Positions 6,873-12,712 of a stretch of 12,712 nucleotides of DNA are shown here, piece by piece; position 1 is the first letter of the stretch; every line of letters begins with the position of its first letter. The notes beneath the pieces are model-generated. The model made no database searches, had not been told where the DNA came from, and saw only the letters and a program-made list of their open reading frames with translations. This DNA comes from Deltaproteobacteria bacterium (GTDB taxonomy: Bacteria > Desulfobacterota > Desulfuromonadia > Geobacterales > Pseudopelobacteraceae), in NCBI GenBank assembly GCA_016219145.1, contig JACRCG010000335.1, forward strand, positions 1-12,712, written 5' to 3'. Made by a program: the position numbers and the translations under genes.

Positions 6873-7364
6873 CTACCCTTTCCACCCTTTTGATCCGCGA
6901 CCGATAGCAACCGATCCGGTGCGAACCAGCTCTTTTAATCCCAATGGGCGCAGAAGCTCAAGTATGGCATCAATCTTGACCGGGTTACCGGTGGCCTCGA
7001 TGGTATAGGACTTGGGGGTTACGTCGATGATCTTGGCCCGGAAAATATCCACAATCCGCAGTACCTCAGCCCTGCTCTCATCTTCAGCTGTCACCTTGAT
7101 CAACGCCATCTCTCTCTCAATGGCACTGCCATCGGTAAAGTCCAATACCTTGAGCACATCTATCAGCTTGTTAAGCTGTTTGTTGATCTGCTCCAGAATC
7201 TTTTCATCGCCACGCGTGACGATTGTCATCCGGGAAAGCCCTTCATCATTGGTCGGAGCAACCGATAGTGAATCTATATTGAAGCCGCGACCGGAAAAAA
7301 GGTTCGCTACCCTGGATAAGACGCCAAACTCATTTTCAACCAGAACCGATATTGTATGCTGCAT
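6873..7364 (-). CDS. ilvN: Acetolactate synthase, small regulatory subunit
   Basis: Regulatory subunit that activates IlvB and confers valine feedback inhibition. It has 163 residues: an N-terminal ACT domain (about 3-77, starting HTISVLVENEFGVLSR) and a C-terminal ACT-like half containing IRxxDIFRAKIIDVTP-like sequence and the ending LVRTGSVAIGRG. G14, N29 and A36 match positions whose substitution makes E. coli IlvH valine-resistant, so this enzyme is probably valine-sensitive. An in-frame GTG at 7370 lies 6 bases upstream of the ATG at 7364. The GGAGG site is optimally spaced (6 bases) for the ATG, so I use 7364. The gap from the ilvB stop is 15 bases, and an intrinsic terminator follows the gene. 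Confidence 0.96.
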   Translation of the reverse strand: MQHTISVLVENEFGVLSRVANLFSGRGFNIDSLSVAPTNDEGLSRMTIVTRGDEKILEQINKQLNKLIDVLKVLDFTDGSAIEREMALIKVTAEDESRAEVLRIVDIFRAKIIDVTPKSYTIEATGNPVKIDAILELLRPLGLKELVRTGSVAIGRGSKGWKG

Positions 7365-7379
7365 TGACACCCTCCCCTG

Positions 7380-9080
7380 TTACGCGTTCAGTACCATTTC
7401 ATTTAGTGATGCTCCGGCCGGAACCATCGGCAGCACCTTTTCCTCTCTGGCAACCTTGAATTCCATGATTACCGGCCCCGGTTCTGCAAAACCCTGCCTG
7501 ATCACCTTTTCGACTTCATCCGGCTTGGTCGCCAGGAATCCTTTTGCGCCATAGGCGTCGGCCAGCTTGACATAGTCTATCGGCAGCTCAAGGCAGGTCT
7601 GGGAGTAACGCTTGTCAAAAAACAGCTCCTGCCATTGGCGAACCATGCCGAGAAAGTTATTGTTGAGAATGACGATCTTCACCGGCAGCTTGTTCTGCAC
7701 CAGAGTCGCCATCTCCTGAATATTCATCTGTATGCCGCCGTCGCCGCAGATTGTTATCACCTGGCGACCAGGAAAGGCCGCCTGCGCTCCCATCGCGGAC
7801 GGCAGACCATAACCCATGGTACCGAGACCGCCGGATGTAAGCAGCGTTCGCGGACGGTTGAACTGGAAAAACTGTGCCGTCCACATCTGGTGTTGTCCCA
7901 CGTCGGTAGAGATGATGGCATCATCGTCTGACAGTTCACGCAGCTTCTGAATCACAAACTGAGGCTTTATGATCGTGGAACTGTTTTTATAGCTGATCGG
8001 ATGCTTGTCCTTCCAGTCCGCAATCTCCTCATGCCATGCCTGAGTGGCGGCAACATGTTCGCTCACCTTGTCCTTGGATTTGTCGGCCTGTTTGATCAAT
8101 TTGACCAGTACATCCTTGACATCGCCGACAATCGGCAGATCGACACGGACATTCTTCTTGATTGAGGTCGGATCGACATCAATATGTATGATTCTGGCGT
8201 GAGGGGCGAAGGTTGCCAGCTTTCCGGTCACCCGGTCGTCAAAGCGGGAGCCGACGGCAATGATCAGATCAGAATGTGTCATGGCCATATTGGCGCAATA
8301 AGCTCCGTGCATGCCGAGCATGCCAAGCGAGAGTGAATCGTCACCGGGAAACGAGCCGAGCCCCATAAGCGTAGTGGTAACCGGGACATTCAGCCGGCGG
8401 GCCAGTATTGTCAGCTGATCGGCGGCATCACCCAGCACAACCCCGCCGCCGACATACAGGACCGGCTTGTGCGACTCCAGGATCATTTTAAAAGCTTTTT
8501 CAACCTGCCTCGGATGCCCTTCCAGATTAGGCTTGTAACTGCGAATCTCAACGGTTTCAGGATATGCAAATTCAGTCTGGGCAACCTGGATATCCTTGGG
8601 AAAGTCCACCAGAACCGGGCCGGGACGGCCGCTCCTGGCAATAAAGAAAGCCTTCTTCATGATCATGGCGATATCTTTGACGTCCCTGATCAGAAAGCTG
8701 TGTTTGGTGCAGGGGCGGGTGATGCCGATAATATCAACCTCCTGGAAAGCGTCGTTACCGATCAGCGGAGTCGGCACCTGTCCGGTAATGATAACCATCG
8801 GAATCGAGTCCATATAGGCGGTGGCAATGCCGGTCACCGTGTTGGTGGCGCCAGGCCCGGATGTGGCAAGCGCTACACCGACTTTGCCGGTGGCGCGGGC
8901 ATAGCCGTCAGCCGCGTGGGTGCCGGCCTGCTCGTGCCTGGGCAGGATGTGACGAATTTCCTTGAAGCTGAAAAGCTCGTCATAGATGTTGATGACCGTA
9001 CCGCCGGGATAACCGAAAATGGTGGTAACTCCCTCTTTTTTCAAACATTCCAGCATTATTCTTGCGCCATTCATTTTCAT
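7380..9080 (-). CDS. ilvB: Acetolactate synthase, large catalytic subunit
   Basis: Thiamine diphosphate enzyme that condenses two pyruvates (or pyruvate and 2-ketobutyrate) in the first common step of branched-chain amino-acid synthesis. The 566-residue length is normal. Landmarks are FGYPGG (22-27), the catalytic glutamate E50 in RHEQAGTHAADGYARA, TSGPGATN, the central FAD/NAD-like domain with VGSRFDDRVTGK, and the cofactor motif GDG (446-448) with NNN (473-475) and GMVRQWQ. The tryptophan at about 483 is the position known for herbicide-resistance changes in related enzymes. GAGG lies 6 bases before the ATG at 9080. A second methionine at codon 3 is a less likely start. The gap from ilvD is 34 bases, and ilvN follows immediately. 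Confidence 0.98.
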   Translation of the reverse strand: MKMNGARIMLECLKKEGVTTIFGYPGGTVINIYDELFSFKEIRHILPRHEQAGTHAADGYARATGKVGVALATSGPGATNTVTGIATAYMDSIPMVIITGQVPTPLIGNDAFQEVDIIGITRPCTKHSFLIRDVKDIAMIMKKAFFIARSGRPGPVLVDFPKDIQVAQTEFAYPETVEIRSYKPNLEGHPRQVEKAFKMILESHKPVLYVGGGVVLGDAADQLTILARRLNVPVTTTLMGLGSFPGDDSLSLGMLGMHGAYCANMAMTHSDLIIAVGSRFDDRVTGKLATFAPHARIIHIDVDPTSIKKNVRVDLPIVGDVKDVLVKLIKQADKSKDKVSEHVAATQAWHEEIADWKDKHPISYKNSSTIIKPQFVIQKLRELSDDDAIISTDVGQHQMWTAQFFQFNRPRTLLTSGGLGTMGYGLPSAMGAQAAFPGRQVITICGDGGIQMNIQEMATLVQNKLPVKIVILNNNFLGMVRQWQELFFDKRYSQTCLELPIDYVKLADAYGAKGFLATKPDEVEKVIRQGFAEPGPVIMEFKVAREEKVLPMVPAGASLNEMVLNA

Positions 9081-9114
9081 ATATTACCTCATATTAATTG
9101 AATTGTTAATGGGC

Positions 9115-10776
9115 CTAGTCGGCTGACGTTATCGCTCCGGTATGAGCCGATGTGACCACCTTGGCATAGCGCGCCAGCCAGCCGCCCCTGATCTTTGGTT
9201 CGGGAGCGCGCCACGTGGAACGGCGCGCTTCCAGCGTGGAGTCATCCACCAGCAGTTCCAGCCTGCGGGCCGGGATATCAAGCCGGATCCTGTCGCCCTC
9301 TACCACCAATGCGATCGGCCCGCCTTCGGCAGCCTCGGGAGATATGTGGCCGATGCAGGGGCCGCGGGTGCCGCCCGAGAAACGACCGTCAGTTATCAGT
9401 GCGACCGAATCGCCCAATCCCATGCCCATGATGGCGGCGGTCGGAGCTAGCATCTCGCGCATGCCGGGGCCGCCTTTGGGCCCTTCGTAACGGATGACCA
9501 CCACGTCGCCGGATTTGATTTTTCCCTCCATGATGGCTGCCATGGCCAGTTCCTCAGCATCGAAGCAGCGGGCTGTCCCCTCGAACTGCATCATGGCGGC
9601 GGAGACTCCCGACTGCTTGACGACAGCCCCTTTGGGAGCGATGTTGCCGGAGAGGATCGCAATGCCCCCCTCCTTTTTCACCGGGTTCCCAAGCGGGCGG
9701 ATGACCTCCTCGTCTACATTCTGAATGCTCTCGGCCAGCTGATGCGTTGTCAGGCCGAAAAGGGTCTGTGTATCAATAATCTTGTCTCCCAGCTGCTTGA
9801 ATACTCCGGCCACGCCGCCGGCAATATCCAGATCTTCCATGAAATGCTCACCGGCCGGATTCATCGAAGCCAGTTGCGGTGTATCCTTGCCGAGCTCGTC
9901 AAAAAGCTCCAGCGGCAGCTCCACACCGGCCTCATGGGCAATCGCCAGCAGGTGCAGAACGGTATTGGAAGAGCCGCCCAGCGCCAGGTCAACGCGGATA
10001 GCATTCTCAAAAGCAGCGCGGGTCATGATGCTGCGGGGGGTGACATTATTCTGAACCAGCTCGACAATCTTTTCGCCGGAGGCAAAGGCGATACGCCGCT
10101 TCAGGGCAGAGACGGCCAGAGCTGTTCCGCAGCGCGGCAGACTCATGCCCATCGTTTCTGTCAGAATCGCCATGGTGTTGGCGGTAAAGAGCCCCTGGCA
10201 GGAGCCCATGCCGGGGCAGGCGTTGTCCTCACAGACCTGCAGCTCCTTGTCGCTGATCACACCGGCCTTGTAACGTGCCATGGCCTCAAAGGTATCGGAG
10301 ACAAAAGAGAACTTGCGGCCTGTCTGCCCCTTGCCGCTCAGCATCGGTCCGGCGGTGACCACGATACAGGGGATATCCAGCCTGGCAGCCGCCATCAGCA
10401 TGCCGGGCGTAATCTTGTCACAGTTGGTCAGCAGCACCAGACCGTCCAGGCGATGGGCTTCGGCTACCGATTCAACCATATCGGCAATAAGCTCACGGGT
10501 GGGCAGGGAGTAGTGCATCCCCTTGTGCCCCATGGCCATTCCGTCGCAAACCCCAGGGATACCGAAGAAAAAGGCATAGCCGCCGCCGGAGTGGACCCCC
10601 TTCTCTATAAAACGCTCCAGGTCGCGCATGCCAACATGGCCCGGTATCAGGTCGGTAAAACTGGTCGCCACGCCGATAAAAGGCTTGTCCATCTGGCTCT
10701 GCGGCACACCGGTGCCTTTTAACAGCGCTCGGTGGGGAGTACGTTCCAGCCCTTTTTTGATCAAATCACTGCGCAT
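9115..10776 (-). CDS. ilvD: Dihydroxy-acid dehydratase
   Basis: Iron-sulfur enzyme that dehydrates the dihydroxy acids to the 2-keto acids of valine and isoleucine. From the ATG at 10776 it has 553 residues (family 550-620). Conserved elements are SFTDLIPGHVGMRDL, GVCDGMAMGHKGMHYSLPTRE, TNCDKITPGML with C119, ENACPGMGSCQGLFTANTM-like sequence with C187 and C193, GGSSNTVLHL, and the C-terminal KGGPGMREML ... TDGRFSGGTRG. The Ser in SFTD sits where some dehydratases have a third cluster cysteine, so the ligand set appears to be C119, C187 and C193. The frame opens at a TTG (10782), but AAGGA is spaced about 10 bases from the ATG and the family begins MRSD. It is the first gene of ilvD-ilvB-ilvN. 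Confidence 0.98.
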   Translation of the reverse strand: MRSDLIKKGLERTPHRALLKGTGVPQSQMDKPFIGVATSFTDLIPGHVGMRDLERFIEKGVHSGGGYAFFFGIPGVCDGMAMGHKGMHYSLPTRELIADMVESVAEAHRLDGLVLLTNCDKITPGMLMAAARLDIPCIVVTAGPMLSGKGQTGRKFSFVSDTFEAMARYKAGVISDKELQVCEDNACPGMGSCQGLFTANTMAILTETMGMSLPRCGTALAVSALKRRIAFASGEKIVELVQNNVTPRSIMTRAAFENAIRVDLALGGSSNTVLHLLAIAHEAGVELPLELFDELGKDTPQLASMNPAGEHFMEDLDIAGGVAGVFKQLGDKIIDTQTLFGLTTHQLAESIQNVDEEVIRPLGNPVKKEGGIAILSGNIAPKGAVVKQSGVSAAMMQFEGTARCFDAEELAMAAIMEGKIKSGDVVVIRYEGPKGGPGMREMLAPTAAIMGMGLGDSVALITDGRFSGGTRGPCIGHISPEAAEGGPIALVVEGDRIRLDIPARRLELLVDDSTLEARRSTWRAPEPKIRGGWLARYAKVVTSAHTGAITSAD

Positions 10777-10814
10777 ATTCAATTAGTCCTTCTCGCTGAA
10801 TTTATGGTTTAATC

Positions 10815-10836
10815 CCGTCAAACAGCCTGTTTACGG
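10815..10836 (-). other. Hairpin in the ilvD mRNA leader
   Basis: On the minus strand CCGTAAACA, a GGC loop and TGTTT-G-ACGG pair into a 9-bp stem with one bulged G. It lies between the predicted start of transcription (about 10846) and the ilvD ribosome site. No T-run follows it, so it is not an ordinary terminator. I see no leader peptide rich in Ile, Val or Leu codons in the roughly 70-base leader. Confidence 0.45.
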
Positions 10837-10852
10837 CCACTGAGGGGTGGTA

Positions 10853-10881
10853 AAGATAATGCATAAACCCGAATGTGTCAA
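10853..10881 (-). promoter_or_regulatory. Candidate sigma70-type promoter of ilvD-ilvB-ilvN
   Basis: On the minus strand a perfect TTGACA (complement of 10876-10881) and TATCTT (complement of 10853-10858) are spaced 17 bases apart. The -35 box overlaps the stop codon of the upstream DUF1456 gene. The predicted start near 10846 leaves a leader of about 70 bases. Confidence 0.6.
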
Positions 10882-11363
10882 TTGGAATGCGGGACGATGT
10901 TCCTGCTCCGAATTGTCAGCCCTTTCAAAAAGTTTCTCAGAAACTGATCCCCGCACTCCTTGAAATTTTTGTGTCCCTTATTCCTGAACAGCGCGCTGAG
11001 TTCTGACTTTGAAATAACAACATCCGCCAGTTTCATGACGGCTAGCAGATCTTCCTCCTTCAGCTCAAGGGCAATCCTCAGTTTTTTCAATATCAAATTG
11101 TTAGTCAGCAATGCGTCATTATTTTCAGCGTGGCCCGACGCAGGCCCCTTCTGCCCTCGTTTGTGGATAATCAGCCCGTCCAGAAAAAGAGTCATGAGGG
11201 CATTGCCGCAATCAAAATAGCCGGTTTCTTCTTCCTTCTTCAAAATCCCGATTAATTCCTGCTGAGTAATATCATGACCGGACAGCTTGAATATCGTGAT
11301 CATTGCCGGATCAGAAAGATCCAACGCATAACGCAGCCGGCGTAATATGTCGTTATTGATCAA
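10878..11363 (-). CDS. DUF1456 family protein (YehS-like)
   Basis: A 161-residue soluble protein made of two copies of the same module of about 60 residues (residues 4-64 and 89-149). Each begins N-[ND]-x-I-L-[RK]-[RK]-L-R-x-A-L and ends C-G-[ND]-x-x-[ML]-x-x-F-L-x-G-L, with a polar linker between. The second copy carries HKNFKECGDQFLRNFLKGL. This matches the architecture of E. coli YehS and the DUF1456 family, whose function is unknown. The reading frame has no in-frame ATG near its 5' end. Translation appears to start at TTG (11361-11363), with AGGAG 6-7 bases upstream, and the resulting MINNDILR matches the family N terminus. The gene lies 43 bases after the DUF1450-like gene with a hairpin between. 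Its stop codon overlaps the -35 box of the ilvD promoter. Confidence 0.9.
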   Translation of the reverse strand: MINNDILRRLRYALDLSDPAMITIFKLSGHDITQQELIGILKKEEETGYFDCGNALMTLFLDGLIIHKRGQKGPASGHAENNDALLTNNLILKKLRIALELKEEDLLAVMKLADVVISKSELSALFRNKGHKNFKECGDQFLRNFLKGLTIRSRNIVPHSN

Positions 11364-11383
11364 TGGTGACTCCTAAGACTATT

Positions 11384-11404
11384 CCCTCTCCATGAGGGAG
11401 AGGG
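11384..11404. repeat. Short REP-like hairpin between DUF1450 and DUF1456 genes
   Basis: Perfect 8-base arms CCCTCTCC (11384-11391) and GGAGAGGG (11397-11404) surround a 5-base loop. Neither strand has a following T-run. This C/T-rich then G/A-rich hairpin looks like a widespread type of dispersed intergenic palindrome, so it is probably a single repeat copy or an mRNA-stability element. It lies in the 43-base gap. Confidence 0.5.
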
Positions 11405-11406
11405 TC

Positions 11407-11631
11407 CTATGCCGCATCTTTACGAATCATTTCAAGAATGTTCCGGTACAATTCATCGCCGTCCTTGCCGGTCACCTTTTGCTTGTCAACAGTAGCAGAG
11501 GGCATTTCACGACAGGCGCTGCATTGCTTGATGCAATCCTTGACCTTGATATTCAGATCAGGAAATTCCTCCTGCAAGCGCCGTAAGACCTTGCCCTTGC
11601 CTTTATTGTTTTCGCAAAAGCGAATCTTCAT
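11407..11631 (-). CDS. DUF1450-like four-cysteine small protein
   Basis: A 74-residue cytoplasmic protein with the pattern of the DUF1450/YuzB group: an N-terminal RFCENN motif with C6, an amphipathic helix (KVLRRLQEEFPDL), a D-C33-x3-C37-x2-C40 cluster, and a C-terminal strand and helix (DELYRNILEMIRK). The four cysteines resemble ligand sets of thioredoxin-fold [2Fe-2S] or zinc proteins. Which metal, if any, is bound cannot be read from sequence, and the family function is not established. The ATG at 11631 has a GGGGG-rich site just upstream. It begins only 8 bases after the ferritin stop codon, so the two are almost certainly co-transcribed. The neighbour suggests an iron or redox role, but that is inference. 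The family assignment itself is moderately secure because the protein is small. Confidence 0.75.
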   Translation of the reverse strand: MKIRFCENNKGKGKVLRRLQEEFPDLNIKVKDCIKQCSACREMPSATVDKQKVTGKDGDELYRNILEMIRKDAA

Positions 11632-11639
11632 AACGCCCC

Positions 11640-12161
11640 CTATACCGCCAGCGGAGATCCGACCGGAGCAACAAAGACGCGCTGAGCCATTTCAGCATCA
11701 ACCATCAAGATTCCGTGGCCGTTGTCGCCAACCAGTTTAAGTTTTGCGATCAGGTCGCGGTCATTGTTCTCTTCCTCGATCTGTTCAGTGACAAACCACT
11801 GTAGGAAGATCTGGGTGGCGTGATCTTTTTCCTGAACGGCCTGTTCGCTCAACTCATTGATGCATTTTGTAATCAGCTGCTCGTGGGCCAGCGTCTTCTG
11901 AAACATCTCCAGAAGCGACTTGTATTTGTTAGGCACCGCTTTGCTGGCAAGCAGGGAGATGATCACACCCTGGTCGGTAAGGTAGGTATAGAACTTCATG
12001 AAGTGAATCATCTCTTCCCGGTACTGGACAAAAAACCAGTTGGCAGCGCCTTTCAGTCCCATCTCATTGGCGCAGGAAGACATGGCCAGATAAAGATGGG
12101 CAGAAAAGAGCTCCAGGTTCATGTGGGTGTTGAGCGAGTCAGACATTTTTTTGCTGATCAT
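11640..12161 (-). CDS. ftnA: Non-haem ferritin
   Basis: Forms the 24-subunit iron-storage shell that oxidises Fe(II) and stores mineralised iron. From the ATG at 12161 the protein has 173 residues, normal for bacterial FtnA. Ferroxidase-centre residues align with E. coli FtnA position by position: E17, E50 and H53 (REEMIHFMKF), E94 (AHEQLITKCI), Q127 and E130 (TEQIEEENNDRDLIAKLKLVG). There is no haem-binding methionine pattern of bacterioferritin that I can identify. The open frame continues upstream to a GTG at 12200, but that would place the coding start inside the promoter -10 region. A GGAGG site lies 10 bases before the ATG. It has its own promoter in the 68-base gap after lgt and is followed by the four-cysteine protein. 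Confidence 0.96.
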   Translation of the reverse strand: MISKKMSDSLNTHMNLELFSAHLYLAMSSCANEMGLKGAANWFFVQYREEMIHFMKFYTYLTDQGVIISLLASKAVPNKYKSLLEMFQKTLAHEQLITKCINELSEQAVQEKDHATQIFLQWFVTEQIEEENNDRDLIAKLKLVGDNGHGILMVDAEMAQRVFVAPVGSPLAV

Positions 12162-12191
12162 GGCAGTAAGACCTCCGTGTAGTTTTTGAGC

Positions 12192-12219
12192 ATTATACAC
12201 CCGTAAAAGACTAATTCAA
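12192..12219 (-). promoter_or_regulatory. Sigma70-type promoter of the ferritin gene
   Basis: On the minus strand a perfect TATAAT (complement of 12192-12197) is preceded, 16 bases upstream, by TTGAAT (complement of 12214-12219). Transcription would start near 12185, about 24 bases before the ATG. I see no convincing Fur box overlapping it. Confidence 0.7.
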
Positions 12220-12229
12220 TCCTATTTTA

Positions 12230-12712
12230 TCAACTAGCTGTTTTTTTTCGACAAAGCAAAAATACCATCAGGCTGCCCAACAGAAACATCGGCAGACTGA
12301 GCAGCTGACCCATCGAAAACATCCCGAAAAAGAATCCCACCTGGGCGTCCGGCTGGCGGAAAAATTCAACAATGAAACGGAAGAGTCCATAACCCGCTAT
12401 AGCCGTGCAGGCCACAGCACCATTGACATCAGACCTTCTGGAGACAAACCTGACAATGAAAAACAGGACCAGACCCTCCAGAAAGGCCTCATAAATTTGA
12501 GACGGGTGCCTTGGAAGGCCGTCACTGCCCGGAAAGACCACGCCCCAGGCCACATTCGTTGGCCGTCCGTACAGTTCCCCGTTGATAAAATTCCCGATCC
12601 GACCTAATCCCAGGCCGACCGGCGCGCAGAGTCCTGCCATATCAATCAGAGTTAAAAACGTAAGGTTTTTGCGGCGGGCATAGATAAAAAAAGCGACCAA
12701 TACGCCCAGAAA
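12230..12712 (-). CDS. lgt: Prolipoprotein diacylglyceryl transferase, C-terminal part
   Basis: Transfers diacylglycerol from phosphatidylglycerol to the lipobox cysteine of prolipoproteins, in the cytoplasmic membrane. The N-terminal part lies beyond the right edge; the open frame continues through 12712 with no start. The visible 160 codons contain the Lgt signature GLGLGRIGNFINGELYGRPT-like region, with the conserved R, N and E, then the HPSQIYEAFLEGL motif, FRFIVEFFRQPD with the conserved arginine, and FSMGQLLSLP. Several hydrophobic helices and the basic C-terminal tail (CRKKTAS) also fit the family. The ferritin gene follows after 68 bases, which hold that gene's promoter, so lgt and ferritin need not be co-transcribed. 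Confidence 0.96.
   Translation of the reverse strand, partial: FLGVLVAFFIYARRKNLTFLTLIDMAGLCAPVGLGLGRIGNFINGELYGRPTNVAWGVVFPGSDGLPRHPSQIYEAFLEGLVLFFIVRFVSRRSDVNGAVACTAIAGYGLFRFIVEFFRQPDAQVGFFFGMFSMGQLLSLPMFLLGSLMVFLLCRKKTAS

Noticed and set aside
8469..9101. A 210-codon open frame on the plus strand
   Set aside because: It is antisense to ilvB, with composition typical of a shadow frame and no recognisable family features.
9742..10722. A 326-codon open frame on the plus strand
   Set aside because: It lies wholly antisense to ilvD, whose protein is clearly conserved. Its translation has no recognisable domain and reflects the codon bias of the opposite strand.
12162..12229. Fur-binding site at the ferritin promoter
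   Set aside because: The region is AT-rich, but no inverted GATAAT-type arrays could be recognised.

Overview
This is a densely packed chromosomal segment made mostly of conserved metabolic and envelope genes. I see no phage genes, insertion sequences, CRISPR repeats or RNA genes. The base composition is moderate, the genes are tightly spaced in short operons, and the order ilvD-ilvB-ilvN-ilvC-psd-pssA resembles the Desulfuromonadales (Geobacter/Pelobacter-like) arrangement. The protein sequences also look like that group. This placement comes from memory of the families, not from a search.

Layout: (1) 1-761, plus strand: the 3' end of a creD-type inner-membrane protein gene, joined by an ATGA overlap to a small membrane-anchored M23 (LytM) peptidase. 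(2) 873-2384, minus strand: gmhB then rfbA, a two-gene unit for activated surface sugars (heptose and dTDP-rhamnose precursors). (3) 2455-4079, plus strand: a strong sigma70-type promoter, a class I DAHP synthase (aroG type) and a YfcE/MJ0936-type metallophosphoesterase. (4) 4076-12712, minus strand, listed in transcription order from the right edge: lgt (truncated by the window), a non-haem ferritin with its own promoter, a four-cysteine DUF1450-like small protein, a YehS-like DUF1456 protein, then ilvD-ilvB-ilvN, an intrinsic terminator, ilvC with its own candidate promoter, and psd-pssA.

How the genes work together: IlvB/IlvN, IlvC and IlvD catalyse the successive steps from pyruvate (or pyruvate plus 2-ketobutyrate) to the 2-keto acids of valine and isoleucine. 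Psd and PssA perform consecutive steps of phosphatidylethanolamine synthesis (CDP-diacylglycerol to phosphatidylserine to phosphatidylethanolamine). Lgt starts lipoprotein maturation. Ferritin stores iron, and the adjacent cysteine-rich protein could be a redox partner, though this is only inference.

Nothing here is a clear, undescribed multi-gene system. The points most worth a second look are the ferritin/DUF1450/DUF1456 cluster, the terminator-plus-promoter that separates ilvC from ilvDBN, the hairpin between ilvC and the phospholipid genes, the hairpin in the ilvD leader, and the creD-M23 coupling. No stretch longer than 300 bases lacks a gene. The longest gap is 6669-6872 (204 bases) and holds the ilvN terminator and the ilvC promoter. 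The 762-872 gap between the convergent M23 and rfbA genes shows no convincing terminator.
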